Source: Curtobacterium flaccumfaciens (GTDB lineage Bacteria > Actinomycetota > Actinomycetes > Actinomycetales > Microbacteriaceae). From it: a stretch of 64,000 nt of DNA. The first letter of the stretch is position 1, and the number at the start of each line of letters is the position of its first letter. Below the pieces are notes generated by a model, which worked only from the letters and a program-made list of their open reading frames with translations, searched no databases and was not told where the DNA came from. Below, piece by piece: positions 40,817 to 49,848 of the stretch. The DNA is taken from the NCBI RefSeq assembly GCF_004361695.1, contig NZ_SNVW01000013.1, forward strand, positions 38,907 through 102,906, written 5' to 3'. Both the position numbers and the translations under genes were made by a program.

Positions 40817-43285
40817 TCACTCCAGAACGAGGGCCACCGTGCCGGATGTGTCAGCAACTGACGCACCCACGTGCAGCGTGAAGGTGCCCGGCTCGTACTG
40901 CCACGAGCCGTCCCAGTGCGCGAACGCCCGGGCCGGCACCTCGATCGAGACCTCGGTGGACTCCCCGGCGCCGAGCCGGACCGGGGCGAACCCGACGAGC
41001 CAGCGCACCGGACGGTCGACGGCAGACGTCTCCCGCGAGGCGTAGACCTGCACGACGTGCTTCCCCGCCCGGTCGCCCGTGTTCGTCACGGTCGCGGTCA
41101 GGATCACCGCGTCGCCCTCGCGGACGGTCGGCGTCGCCGTGACGCCGTCGATCGTCCAGGTCGTGTAGCCGAGCCCGTGGCCGAACGGGTACGCCGGCTC
41201 GGTCCCGGCGCGGAGCCAGGCCCGGTAGCCGATGTGCACGCCCTCGTCGTACGCGACCTTCCCGTCGACCGGGGTGACGTCGAGCACGGGGACGTCGGCC
41301 ATCGCGACCGGCCACGTGGTGGGCAGGCGTCCGCCGGGCTCGCGCGCTCCGGTGAGCACGTCGGCCAGGGCGTTGCCGTACTCCTGGCCGCCGAACCACG
41401 TCAGCAGGACCGCGGCGACGTCGTCCCGCCACGGCATCTCCACCGGCGACCCGGCGTTGACGACCACGATCGTGTTCGGGTTGACGGCCGCCACGGCGCG
41501 GACCAGGTCGTCCTGGTGCCCGGGCAGTGCGAGCGAGGTGCGGTCGTAGCCCTCGGACTCCACCTTCGAGTTCGTGCCGACCACGACCACGGCGACGTCG
41601 GCCGACTCCGCGGCGGACACGGCGGCGTCGATGAGCACCGTCGGGTCCTCGTCGGAGGGCTCGGTGCCGAACTGGTACGCGAGCACCCCGCCGAGCGTCT
41701 CGTCCTGCACGATGTCGTACTCGATCCGGATCGCCACGTCCTGCCCGGCGGTCACCGACACCGGCACGGACCGCGCCGGCGGGTTGAGGAACGCCGCGCC
41801 GAGCTGGTCGCCCTCGAACGGCACGTCCTCGTCGAGCACGAGCTCGCCGTCGATCCACATCCGCGACCGGCCGGCCGCGCCGATGCCGATCCGGACGGTC
41901 CCGTCGACGGGCGACGTGTACGTCGTGGTGACGTCGAGCCGGTCCGACTCGCGGATGGGGGCGTCACCGCCGAACCAGAACAGCGCCGTGGCACGGCGGT
42001 CCTCGACGAACAGCTCCTCGCCGTCCTTGACGAACGCGACCCGTGCACCGGGTTCGCCGGTCGCGGGGTTCGTGATGGTGGACAGCGGGAACTCCGCGAT
42101 GCCCTCCTGCACGACGGCGCCGATCGCGTACTCGACCGTCGCGCCCGGGAACGCCGAGCGGATCCCGTCGAGCGGGGAGACCACCTGGGACGGCACGACC
42201 GTGGCCGAGCCACCGCCCTGCGTGCGGGCCTGGTCGGCGTTGTGGCCGACGACGGCGATGCGGGCGACCGCAGGCGCGTCGAGCGGCAGCACGCCGGTGT
42301 TGCGGACGAGGACGGTGCCCTCGGCCTCGGCCTCGCGGACGAACGCGATGCCGTCCTCGACGTGCACCGGCTGCGCGGCCACGGGGTCGAAGCCCTCGAG
42401 CGCGCCGACGCGGGCGGCCAGGGTCAGGATGCGACGGACCTTGCGGTCGATCGCCTCGATCGGCACGTCACCCGACTGCACGGCGGCGAGCAGCGGGCCC
42501 TCGCTCCACCACTGGTTCGGGCCGGGCATCGCGACGTCCTGCGACGCCTTCGCCGAGTCGACCGAGCGCACGCCGGTCCAGTCGGACACGACGATGCCGT
42601 CGAAGCCCCACTCGGAGTTCAGCGGCGTCTCGAGCAGGTCGTTCTCGGACGCGGTGACGCCGTTGATCGCGTTGTAGGACGACATGATCGCCCAGGCGTG
42701 CGCCTCGGTCACGGCCTTCTCGAACGCGAGCAGGTACAGCTCGCGCAGCGCTCGGTCGGACACCTCGGTCGAGGCGGTGAAGCGGTCGGTCTCGTAGTCG
42801 TTCGCGATGTAGTGCTTCGGGGTCGCGGCGACGCCGTTCTCCTGCACGCCGTCGACGTACGACGCCGCCAGGTCGCCCGTGAGCACCGGGTCCTCACTGA
42901 ACGCCTCGAAGTGCCGGCCGCCCAGGGGTGAGCGGTGCAGGTTGATGGTCGGGCCGAGCACGACGTCGACGCCCTTCCGACGTGCCTCGACGGCTGCTGC
43001 GGCGCCGTAGCGCTTGGCGATCGCGCGGTCCCACGACGCGCTGAGCGCGGTCGCGGACGGCAGGTTCAGCGACGGGTCGCGCTCGTCCCAGACCTCGCCA
43101 CGGACGCCCGAGGGGCCGTCCGACATCAGGATGCGACGGAGCCCGATCTTCTCGATCGGCCAGGTGGTCCAGAAGTCACGCCCGGTGAGCAGCTGCACCT
43201 TCTCGTCGGTGGTCAGCTGGTCGACGAGCGCGTCGATGCGCTCGGCCGTACCGGAGGCAGTGGTCACGTCGTTCACGGTGGTCAC
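40817..43285 (-). CDS. GH3 beta-glucosidase with PA14 insertion
   Basis: An 822-aa family 3 glycoside hydrolase without a signal peptide, so cytoplasmic. The (beta/alpha)8 domain carries nucleophile Asp235 (IVVSDWTGVRS), with KHYIANDYETDR and SDGPSGVRGE before it. The alpha/beta sandwich is interrupted by a PA14-like beta domain (about residues 390-530, containing RMWIDGELVLDED). A fibronectin-III-like domain closes the protein (VTNTGDRAGKHVVQVYAS). GTG 43285 follows AAAGGA. It is the second gene of a two-gene operon behind an MFS importer, divergent from a TetR gene. Probable task: hydrolysis of an imported plant beta-glucoside. Confidence 0.92.
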   Translation of the reverse strand: MTTVNDVTTASGTAERIDALVDQLTTDEKVQLLTGRDFWTTWPIEKIGLRRILMSDGPSGVRGEVWDERDPSLNLPSATALSASWDRAIAKRYGAAAAVEARRKGVDVVLGPTINLHRSPLGGRHFEAFSEDPVLTGDLAASYVDGVQENGVAATPKHYIANDYETDRFTASTEVSDRALRELYLLAFEKAVTEAHAWAIMSSYNAINGVTASENDLLETPLNSEWGFDGIVVSDWTGVRSVDSAKASQDVAMPGPNQWWSEGPLLAAVQSGDVPIEAIDRKVRRILTLAARVGALEGFDPVAAQPVHVEDGIAFVREAEAEGTVLVRNTGVLPLDAPAVARIAVVGHNADQARTQGGGSATVVPSQVVSPLDGIRSAFPGATVEYAIGAVVQEGIAEFPLSTITNPATGEPGARVAFVKDGEELFVEDRRATALFWFGGDAPIRESDRLDVTTTYTSPVDGTVRIGIGAAGRSRMWIDGELVLDEDVPFEGDQLGAAFLNPPARSVPVSVTAGQDVAIRIEYDIVQDETLGGVLAYQFGTEPSDEDPTVLIDAAVSAAESADVAVVVVGTNSKVESEGYDRTSLALPGHQDDLVRAVAAVNPNTIVVVNAGSPVEMPWRDDVAAVLLTWFGGQEYGNALADVLTGAREPGGRLPTTWPVAMADVPVLDVTPVDGKVAYDEGVHIGYRAWLRAGTEPAYPFGHGLGYTTWTIDGVTATPTVREGDAVILTATVTNTGDRAGKHVVQVYASRETSAVDRPVRWLVGFAPVRLGAGESTEVSIEVPARAFAHWDGSWQYEPGTFTLHVGASVADTSGTVALVLE

Positions 43286-43323
43286 GGTGGTCGGTCCTTT
43301 CGTTCAGAGCCTGGGAAGCGTGG

Positions 43324-44592
43324 TCAGCGCACGCCGCGGATGCGGGACACCGAGACGATGCCGAGCAGTCCGACGACGGCGCCGGTGATGAAGAAGCCGC
43401 TGTAGCCGCCGGTCAGGGCGATCACCCCGGGGGCGGCGGCGGGCACGATCGACTGCGGCAGGGCCTGCGCGATGTTGACGACGCCGAGGTCCTTGGCGTT
43501 GTCCTGATCGGACGGCAGCACGTCGGTGATGAGCGCGAGGTCGACGGCGTAGAACACGCCCATGCCGGCGCCCATCACGAACTCGCCGACGAGGACCATG
43601 CCGAGCGACGGGGCCATGGCGATGAGCACGAGGCCGACGACGCCGACGATGCCGGCGACCGCGACGAAGAGCTTGCGGCGGCCGAGCTTGTCGGACAGCC
43701 AGCCGGCGACGAGCGACGTCAGGACGATGCCGACGACGTTCCAGAGCGTGCCCTGGAACACCGCGTTCGCCAGGTTCGAGGCGTTCACCCCGATGTCGTC
43801 GCGGAGGAAGTAGGTGAGGTAGCTCACGGCCGTGTACTGCGCGGCGACCATCATGAAGCGCGTCAGCCAGGCCCAGCCGAGGTCGGGGTGCTGCACCGGG
43901 TTGAACACGAACGAGCCGAAGAGCTGCCCGATGCCGAGGCGCGAGGTCGGACGGTTCGTCAGCACGCGGTCGCGGAAGAGCAGCGCGTAGAGGACGACCA
44001 CGGCCGACCCGATCGCCCCCGGGACGATCATCTGCGTCGCCGACGTCGAGAACAGCTGCACCAGGAAGGTCCCGCCGACCAGGGCGAGGTTCTGCGCGAG
44101 GCCGAGGAGCGCGGCCACGCGACCGCGCTGGGAGCGGGTGACGTGGTCCGGCAGGACGGCGGTGAGCGCGGCGATGGTGGCGTTGTAGGCGATCTGCGCG
44201 ACACCCCAGCCGATCACGAGCACGACGGTGGACGACGTCGTCGCGACGACCACGAGGGCTGCGAACCCGACCACGGTGCCACCGATGATCCACGGACGAC
44301 GCATGCCGAGCCTCCCGGCGGTCCGGTCGCTGAAACGACCGGCCAGGGGGTTGGCGACCATCGCTGCGAACGCGCCGATGCCGAGGGCCAGGCCGAGCAC
44401 ACCGGCCTGGTTGTCGGGCGCGATCTCGGCGACCTTGAGCGCCATGGCGACGAGCACCGGCGGCAGCAGCGCGATGTACAGGCCGAGCATCGCGATCGGC
44501 ATGCCGAGCGTGTACATCAGCGGTCCGCCACGGCCACGGGTCGGGGCGACCGCGGTCGGGGTGTCGGAAACGGTCAGGGCGTCGTTGGCCAC
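43324..44592 (-). CDS. MFS transporter, probable glycoside importer
   Basis: A 422-aa protein with about twelve membrane helices. GRFSDRTAGRLGMRRP and GWLSDKLGRRKLF are the two loop-2/3 and 8/9 type motifs of MFS carriers. GTG 44592 is chosen because AGAAGG stands five bases upstream and the helices start soon after. It is the first gene of an operon with the GH3 glucosidase, 38 nt away, and is divergent from a TetR gene whose palindromic operator lies between, so import of a beta-glucoside is the likely role. Confidence 0.85.
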   Translation of the reverse strand: MANDALTVSDTPTAVAPTRGRGGPLMYTLGMPIAMLGLYIALLPPVLVAMALKVAEIAPDNQAGVLGLALGIGAFAAMVANPLAGRFSDRTAGRLGMRRPWIIGGTVVGFAALVVVATTSSTVVLVIGWGVAQIAYNATIAALTAVLPDHVTRSQRGRVAALLGLAQNLALVGGTFLVQLFSTSATQMIVPGAIGSAVVVLYALLFRDRVLTNRPTSRLGIGQLFGSFVFNPVQHPDLGWAWLTRFMMVAAQYTAVSYLTYFLRDDIGVNASNLANAVFQGTLWNVVGIVLTSLVAGWLSDKLGRRKLFVAVAGIVGVVGLVLIAMAPSLGMVLVGEFVMGAGMGVFYAVDLALITDVLPSDQDNAKDLGVVNIAQALPQSIVPAAAPGVIALTGGYSGFFITGAVVGLLGIVSVSRIRGVR

Positions 44593-44668
44593 TGCAGCCT
44601 TCTCTCGGGTACGCCACCGACGTCGGTGACTCGCACGCCTCCCTCGGCGGCTCCGGCCACCGTACCAC

Positions 44669-44693
44669 CAAAACCAAGCACCGCTAGGTTTTG
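44669..44693. promoter_or_regulatory. TetR-type operator between MFS-GH3 and tetR
   Basis: CAAAACCAAG (44669-44678) and CTAGGTTTTG (44684-44693) form an inverted repeat, nine of ten bp matching, with a 5-bp spacer. It is centred in the divergent promoter region, 31 nt before the TetR start. Confidence 0.75.
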
Positions 44694-44723
44694 CGGATCG
44701 CCGGTGGGCGGTAGGGTCCTGCC

Positions 44724-45314
44724 ATGGCACGACGGGGTTCGTACGCGAAGGGCATCGCGAAGCGCGAGGAGATCCTCACGGTCGCGCTCGACCTCGTCGC
44801 GCAGCAGGGCTTCCGGCGGACGAGCATCAAGGACATCGCCGACGCGGTGGGCCTCACGCAGGCCGGGCTCCTGCACTACTTCGACTCGAAGGACGAGCTC
44901 TGGGTCGAGATCCTCCGGCGCCGTGATGAGATCGACCTCGCCCACGACTGGCACGCCGAGGACCCGGCCGCCCTGCTCGCGGCGATCGTCCGGCACAACA
45001 CCGAGGTCCCCGGCCTCGTGCAGATGTTCGTGAACCTGTCCGCCGCCGCCGCGACCGACCCGGAGCACCCGGCGCACGAGTACTTCCGCGAACGCTACGA
45101 ACGCAGCCGGCGCGACCTCTCCGCCGACTTCCGCGCCATGCAGGAGGACGGGCGGCTCCGCGCCGACGTCGACCCCGTCGAGCTGACGAGCGTGCTGCTC
45201 GCGGTGTCCGACGGCATGCAGATCCAGTGGCTGTACGACCCGACGCGCGACATGGCGGAGCACGTCGAGCTGGTCGCGCGGCTCGCGATCGCGCAGACGG
45301 TCCCGTCGGCCTGA
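44724..45314 (+). CDS. TetR family regulator
   Basis: A 196-aa regulator with the N-terminal TetR helix-turn-helix (REEILTVALDLVAQQGFRRT, SIKDIADAVGLTQAGLLHYF) and a helical ligand-binding C-terminal domain. ATG 44724 is used. Position and the 25-bp operator make it the probable repressor of the divergent MFS-GH3 operon and of itself. The ligand is likely the glycoside or a derivative. Confidence 0.92.
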   Translation: MARRGSYAKGIAKREEILTVALDLVAQQGFRRTSIKDIADAVGLTQAGLLHYFDSKDELWVEILRRRDEIDLAHDWHAEDPAALLAAIVRHNTEVPGLVQMFVNLSAAAATDPEHPAHEYFRERYERSRRDLSADFRAMQEDGRLRADVDPVELTSVLLAVSDGMQIQWLYDPTRDMAEHVELVARLAIAQTVPSA

Positions 45315-45420
45315 CCAGGAGGCCCGTGGAGCGTCCGACGGACAGGTACCGCCAGTGCCTGGCTGTGTCCAGGGCGCGCACGGCAAGATGGGGCTCCCGA
45401 CGACGATGTGGAGTGACGCG

Positions 45421-46284
45421 ATGACGCGTGTAGTGGTGACCGGTGGCAGCGGCAAGCTCGGCCGAGCGGTGGTGCGTGACCTCGACGCGCACGGGTACGA
45501 CGTGGTCCTGATCGACCGCGTGCCCTCCCCCGACAAGCCCGAACGGGTCCAGTTCGTCCGCACCGACCTGACCGACCACGGCCAGGTCCTCAACGTCCTG
45601 CTCGGCGTCGACGACCGGTACGACCACGTCGACGCGGTCGTGCACCTGGCGGCGGTCCCGGCGCCGGGGCAGGTGCCCGACGTCGCCCTCATCACGAACA
45701 ACGTGACGTCGTCGATCAACGTCTTCCACGCCGCACGCGCCGCGAAGATCAAGAACGTCGTGTGGGCGTCGAGCGAGACCCTGCTCGGCATCCCGATGGG
45801 CGAGCACCACCCGCCCTACCTGCCGGTGGACGAGGACTTCGCGGTCCGCCCGCAGTCCTCGTACTCCCTCGGCAAGGCCGTGGAAGAGGAGATGGCCCGC
45901 CACTTCACCCGCTGGGACCCGGAGCTGAAGATGATCGGCCTGCGGTTCTCCAACGTCATGGACGAGTCGGACTACCCGGCGTTCCCGTGGGACGCCACCC
46001 CCGAGGCGAAGACCTTCAACCTGTGGTCCTACATCGACTCACGCGACGGCGCCCAGGCCGTCCGGAAGGCGCTCGAGGCGGAGCTCACCGGGTTCGAGGC
46101 GTTCGTCATCGCGAGCCCGGACACCGTCATGGACACCCCGACGATCGAGCTCGTCGAGCAGTTCGTGCCGGACATCGAACGCCGCGCGGACATCGACGGG
46201 GTCAGCTCCCTGCTGTCCTCCGAGAAGGCGCGTGAGCTGCTCGGCTACGCCCCCGAGCACACCTGGCGGAACCACCGCTCCTGA
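45421..46284 (+). CDS. NAD-dependent epimerase/dehydratase family protein
   Basis: A 287-aa extended-SDR protein. The NAD-binding motif is VVVTGGSGKLGRAVVRDL, the Asp after strand 2 is in VLIDRV, and the active site is SSYSLGKAVEEEMA (Tyr and Lys of YxxxK). ATG 45421 is chosen; it starts MTRVVVTGGSG. It is similar in layout to bacterial uronate-dehydrogenase or sugar-epimerase proteins, but the substrate is not clear. It follows the TetR gene after 106 nt and may be read with it. Confidence 0.85.
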   Translation: MTRVVVTGGSGKLGRAVVRDLDAHGYDVVLIDRVPSPDKPERVQFVRTDLTDHGQVLNVLLGVDDRYDHVDAVVHLAAVPAPGQVPDVALITNNVTSSINVFHAARAAKIKNVVWASSETLLGIPMGEHHPPYLPVDEDFAVRPQSSYSLGKAVEEEMARHFTRWDPELKMIGLRFSNVMDESDYPAFPWDATPEAKTFNLWSYIDSRDGAQAVRKALEAELTGFEAFVIASPDTVMDTPTIELVEQFVPDIERRADIDGVSSLLSSEKARELLGYAPEHTWRNHRS

Positions 46285-46342
46285 TCGACGGTCGGCGGGC
46301 GGGGCGGCGGGCCGGGCGGCGAGCGGGTCGGCGACCGGCGCG

Positions 46343-48004
46343 TCAGGCGGCGGGCAGCAGCAGGCCGTCGAGCACGAGGTCACGGGCGCGCGGCAGCAGG
46401 TCCGCCGTCAGCGCCCCCTCGTCCGCGCCCGTGATCTGGGCGATCGCGCCGATGATCGCCGCGACGGACAGGTCCCCGTCGCACGCACCGACGAACGCGG
46501 CGAGCGCCGTGTCCGCGTCGACCCGACGTCCGAAGCCACCGCCCTGCACGAGCGTCATCACCGTGGGGTCGTCGTTGCCGGGCCAGTAGAACCGCTCCTC
46601 GGTCACGTCGCCGGCGACGCGGAGGTGCGCTGCGGCGAGCGCCTCGTCGTCGTGCGCGCCGAGCCAGGCAGCCGCGTCGAGGACGCGGGCGACGGTGGCA
46701 CCGAGCCCCGCGGGGTTGGAGCCGAGCGTCTCGGGGACGCGCTCGAAGCGACGGAGGTGCCCCGCGCCTCCAGGCCCGGTCGCGTCCGCAACCGGGCGGC
46801 GCACGACGACGTACCCGAAGCCGACGCCGGTGACGTGCCGGTCGGCGAAGTCGTCGAGCCACGCGTCGACGAGCTGGTCGAACGCCGCGGTGCCGGGCTT
46901 CGTGCCGCCGTCGCGGATCCAGGTCTCGGCGTAGGCGGCGGGGTCCTGCCGTTCGCGCTCGAGCACCCACACGTCGAGGCCCCGCCCGGTGGCGTCGCCG
47001 TCCTCGAACCAGGACCGCACCCGGTCGAGCCCGTCGGAGCCCCAGCGGTACTCCCAGTTGCCGAGCAGCTGGGCGGTCCCACCCGGCTCGAGGTGGTCCG
47101 CGAGCCCGCGCAGCACCGTCTCGACCAGGCCGTCCCCGACCATCCCGCCGTCGCGGTACTCGTACGAGGGCACGCCCTCGCGGCGTGGGGTGATCACGAA
47201 CGGCGGGTTCGAGACGATGCGGTCGAAGCGCTCCCCCGCGACGGGTTCGAACAGCGACCCGTACCGGAACTCGATGCCGTCGATGTCGTTGAGCTGCGCG
47301 TTGAACCGGGCGATGTCGAGCGCACGGCGCGAGATGTCGGTGGCGACGACCTCGTCGGCGAAGCGTCGGGCGTGCATGGCCTGGATGCCGCAGCCGGTGC
47401 CGAGGTCGAGCACCCGGCGCACGGGCACGGGGACCTGCAGGCCGGACAGGGTCGTGGTGGCGCCGCCGATGCCGAGGACGTGCTCCTCGCCGAGGGCCGT
47501 GCCGAGCGCGAGCTCCCCGAGGTCGGACACGATCCACCAGCTGCCGGCGCCGAGGTCGTCGACGAAGGCGTAGGGACGGAGGTCGACCGCGGGGTGCACC
47601 GTGTCGCCCGCGGCGCCCGGGCCCGCGGCGCCCACGTGCGCGTTGCCCGCGCCTGCGTTGCCCGTGCCCGCTCCTTCACCCGCGCGCACGAGGCCGGCTG
47701 CCACGACCGCGTCGAGCCCGGCCGCCGGGAACGCTGCCTCGGCGTCGGTGCGCGGGACCGGCAGCCCGAGGACGAACAGGGTGGCGAGGGTGCTCAGCGG
47801 CGTGGTGTCCCGCGCGGCCAGGGCGCGGAGCGCGGCGACGCGCGAGCCGCGGTGCAGCGACGCCGCAGCCTCGGCACCCCACAGCGCGTCGAGCCGATCG
47901 ACGGTGAAGCCCGCGGTCGTGAGGTCCTGCCGGAGCGCCTCGGTGACCGCGCGTTCGGCGACGATCGTCGGGAGGGTGTGCACCCGTGCCGGGCCGCCGC
48001 TCAC
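46343..48004 (-). CDS. class I SAM-dependent methyltransferase (PrmC/RlmG-like)
   Basis: A 553-aa protein with an N-terminal helical domain (about 1-170), a methyltransferase core and a C-terminal extension. The SAM motif is VLDLGTGCGIQAMHA and the acceptor motif is VSNPPFVI, the NPPF type used by N-methyltransferases acting on glutamine or nucleic-acid bases. The linker DATGPGGAGHL is encoded over a copy of the dispersed GC-rich word (46762-46776), and another Gly/Ala-rich linker (GEGAGTGNAGAGNA) separates the domains. GTG 48004 overlaps the ArsR stop (GTGA). The target is unknown; the family layout is frequent in actinobacteria. Confidence 0.82.
   Translation of the reverse strand: MSGGPARVHTLPTIVAERAVTEALRQDLTTAGFTVDRLDALWGAEAAASLHRGSRVAALRALAARDTTPLSTLATLFVLGLPVPRTDAEAAFPAAGLDAVVAAGLVRAGEGAGTGNAGAGNAHVGAAGPGAAGDTVHPAVDLRPYAFVDDLGAGSWWIVSDLGELALGTALGEEHVLGIGGATTTLSGLQVPVPVRRVLDLGTGCGIQAMHARRFADEVVATDISRRALDIARFNAQLNDIDGIEFRYGSLFEPVAGERFDRIVSNPPFVITPRREGVPSYEYRDGGMVGDGLVETVLRGLADHLEPGGTAQLLGNWEYRWGSDGLDRVRSWFEDGDATGRGLDVWVLERERQDPAAYAETWIRDGGTKPGTAAFDQLVDAWLDDFADRHVTGVGFGYVVVRRPVADATGPGGAGHLRRFERVPETLGSNPAGLGATVARVLDAAAWLGAHDDEALAAAHLRVAGDVTEERFYWPGNDDPTVMTLVQGGGFGRRVDADTALAAFVGACDGDLSVAAIIGAIAQITGADEGALTADLLPRARDLVLDGLLLPAA
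46762..46776 (-). repeat. dispersed GC-rich word, solo copy inside a CDS
   Basis: CCGCGCCTCCAGGCC lies in the methyltransferase gene and encodes the Gly-rich linker TGPGGAG. It uses a third coding context, different from the copies in the two ABC genes and the LacI gene. Confidence 0.75.
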
Positions 48005-48366
48005 GGGGCGACCTCGTCGCGCATCAGGGCCGCGGGGACCTGCCAGGCGAACACGAGGTCGAGCAGGCCGGGGAACCGCTGCTCGACGTCCTCGACCCGG
48101 GCACGACTCGATCGGGTGAGGCCCTCCTGGTGCTGTTCGAGGAGCCCGGCCTCGCGCAGGACGCGGAAGTGGTGGGTCAGCGTGGACTTCGGTCGGTCGA
48201 TGCCGACCCAGCCGCAGCTGCGGATGCCACCGGCGGCGTCGACCAGGTAGCGGTGCAGGATCGCGAGCCGGATCGGGTCGCTCAGGGCGTCCATCACGAT
48301 CGGGAGCTCCATCTCCGCCACGGACGGTTGCGGCAGGTGTTCGGGGGCTTCCACGTGCGCGGGCAT
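48001..48366 (-). CDS. ArsR-like winged helix regulator
   Basis: A 121-aa regulator. The winged helix spans about residues 20-90 (MDALSDPIRLAILHRYLV, then RPKSTLTHHFRVLREAGLLE). No metal-binding Cys pair is seen, so it probably senses something else. ATG 48366 is used. It is divergent from an MFS exporter, with two perfect inverted repeats in between (48397-48414 and 48425-48444), and is followed by a methyltransferase gene in a GTGA overlap. Confidence 0.88.
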   Translation of the reverse strand: MPAHVEAPEHLPQPSVAEMELPIVMDALSDPIRLAILHRYLVDAAGGIRSCGWVGIDRPKSTLTHHFRVLREAGLLEQHQEGLTRSSRARVEDVEQRFPGLLDLVFAWQVPAALMRDEVAP

Positions 48367-48396
48367 GGACGGGACGCTACCACCGTTCGCCTCACA

Positions 48397-48444
48397 GTAC
48401 GACTTGCGTCGTACAACGATCTGCTGTACGAATGCAGTCGTACA
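48397..48444. promoter_or_regulatory. paired ArsR-type operators
   Basis: GTACGAC-N4-GTCGTAC (48397-48414) and TGTACGA-N6-TCGTACA (48425-48444) share the half-site GTACGA and are both perfect. They lie between the ArsR-like gene and the MFS gene and are about 29 bp apart centre to centre, fitting two dimers on one side of the helix. Confidence 0.8.
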
Positions 48445-48480
48445 TCAGCGTCCCCGAGGCGCACGAAGGAAGGGGCGCCG

Positions 48481-49737
48481 ATGGCGCAGTCAGCTCGCTC
48501 GGTCGCCGGGTTCTGGATCCTCGCGGCGATGCTCCTGGTGTCGGTCGCCTCGTCGGCGGTCCCGTCGCCGATCTACCCCGTCTACGCCGCCGAGTGGCAC
48601 CTCACCCCACTCATGCTCACCGGCGTCTTCGCGATCTACGTCGCCGGTCTGCTCGCGAGCCTGCTCGTCGCCGGCCGACTCTCCGACCACGTCGGCCGGA
48701 AGCCCGTGCTCGTCGTCGGCGGGCTCGGCGTCGCCCTCTCGCTCGGCCTCTTCGCGGTCGCCGACGGCGTCGGGGCACTCATCGTCGACCGCATCGTGCA
48801 GGGCGTCTCGGTCGGCCTGCTCATCGGCGCACTCGGCGCCGCGCTCATCGACAACTCGCTCGAGCGCCACCCCGCGCTGGCGGGCGTGCTGAACGGCGTC
48901 ATCCCACCGATCGCCCTCGCCACCGGAGCGCTGTCGAGCGGCGCCCTCGTCGAGTGGGGTCCCGCGCCCGAACAGCTCGTGTACGTCCTCTTCGGTGCGC
49001 TGCTCGTCCTCATGGTGATCGCGCTCGTGGTCGCCCCCGAGCGGGTCACACCCCGGCCCGGCGCGCTCCGCTCCCTGCGCCCCCGGATCAGCGTGCCCCG
49101 GACCTCGCGTCGCCTGTTCCGGAGCGTCGCCGGCTCGCTCGTCGCCAGCTGGGCCCTCGGCGGCATGTTCCTGTCGCTCGTCCCGTCGGCGCTCGGCGCC
49201 GTGTTCGGCATCGAGAACCACTTCGCCGCCGGAGCCCTCATCGCCGTCGTCACCGGCGTCGGCGCACTCACCGGGCTCGCGATCCAGCGGATGGACGCCC
49301 GCAAGGCGGTCCTCATCGGCCTCGTCGCACTGGTGCTCGGCCCGGTCGTCACCGTGGCGTTCGTGATGGCGCACTCGCTGCCCGGCCTGGTCATCGGCAG
49401 CGCCATCGCCGGCGTCGGCTTCGGTGCCGGGTTCCAGGCGCCGCTCCGGATGCTGCTCGCGACCGCGGCCCCGACCCACCGCGCAGGACTCCTGTCGACG
49501 ATCTACGTCGTGAGCTACCTGGCGTTCGGCGTCCCCGCCGTGATCGGCGGCCTGCTCGAACCCTCGATCGGCCTCGTGCCGGTCATCGCCGGGTACGGCG
49601 GGTTCATCGTCCTCGCCGCCGTCGTCGCCCTCGTGCTGCAGCTCACCTCGAAGGAGGCCGCCGCCGTCGAGGAGGCCGCCGCCGAGGTCGTCGAGCGCAC
49701 CGCCACCGGCTCGATCCGCGTCGCCCCGACCGACTAG
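48481..49737 (+). CDS. MFS transporter, probable exporter
   Basis: A 418-aa carrier with about twelve helices. The motif AGRLSDHVGRKPVLVVGG after helix 2 is the classic motif A of the drug/H+ antiporter MFS groups. ATG 48481 follows GAAGGAAGG. The C-terminal tail is Glu/Ala-rich. It is under the control of the divergent ArsR-like regulator by position and operators. The substrate is unknown. Confidence 0.88.
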   Translation: MAQSARSVAGFWILAAMLLVSVASSAVPSPIYPVYAAEWHLTPLMLTGVFAIYVAGLLASLLVAGRLSDHVGRKPVLVVGGLGVALSLGLFAVADGVGALIVDRIVQGVSVGLLIGALGAALIDNSLERHPALAGVLNGVIPPIALATGALSSGALVEWGPAPEQLVYVLFGALLVLMVIALVVAPERVTPRPGALRSLRPRISVPRTSRRLFRSVAGSLVASWALGGMFLSLVPSALGAVFGIENHFAAGALIAVVTGVGALTGLAIQRMDARKAVLIGLVALVLGPVVTVAFVMAHSLPGLVIGSAIAGVGFGAGFQAPLRMLLATAAPTHRAGLLSTIYVVSYLAFGVPAVIGGLLEPSIGLVPVIAGYGGFIVLAAVVALVLQLTSKEAAAVEEAAAEVVERTATGSIRVAPTD

Positions 49738-49777
49738 GCGCGCCCGCCGTCCACCGTCCGCCGTCCGGCACCCGTTC

Positions 49778-49839
49778 GGTGCGAGGTTGACCACATGGTG
49801 CGAGGCCACAGCACCGCACGGAGTGATCAACCTCGCACC
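49778..49839. terminator. inverted repeat between convergent MFS and TIGR02611 genes
   Basis: GGTGCGAGGTTGACCAC (49778-49794) pairs with GTGATCAACCTCGCACC (49823-49839), 16 of 17 bp. A partial third copy (GGTGCGAGG, 49797-49805) is inside the loop. It lies between two converging genes. Confidence 0.6.
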
Positions 49840-49848
49840 AGCTGACGG

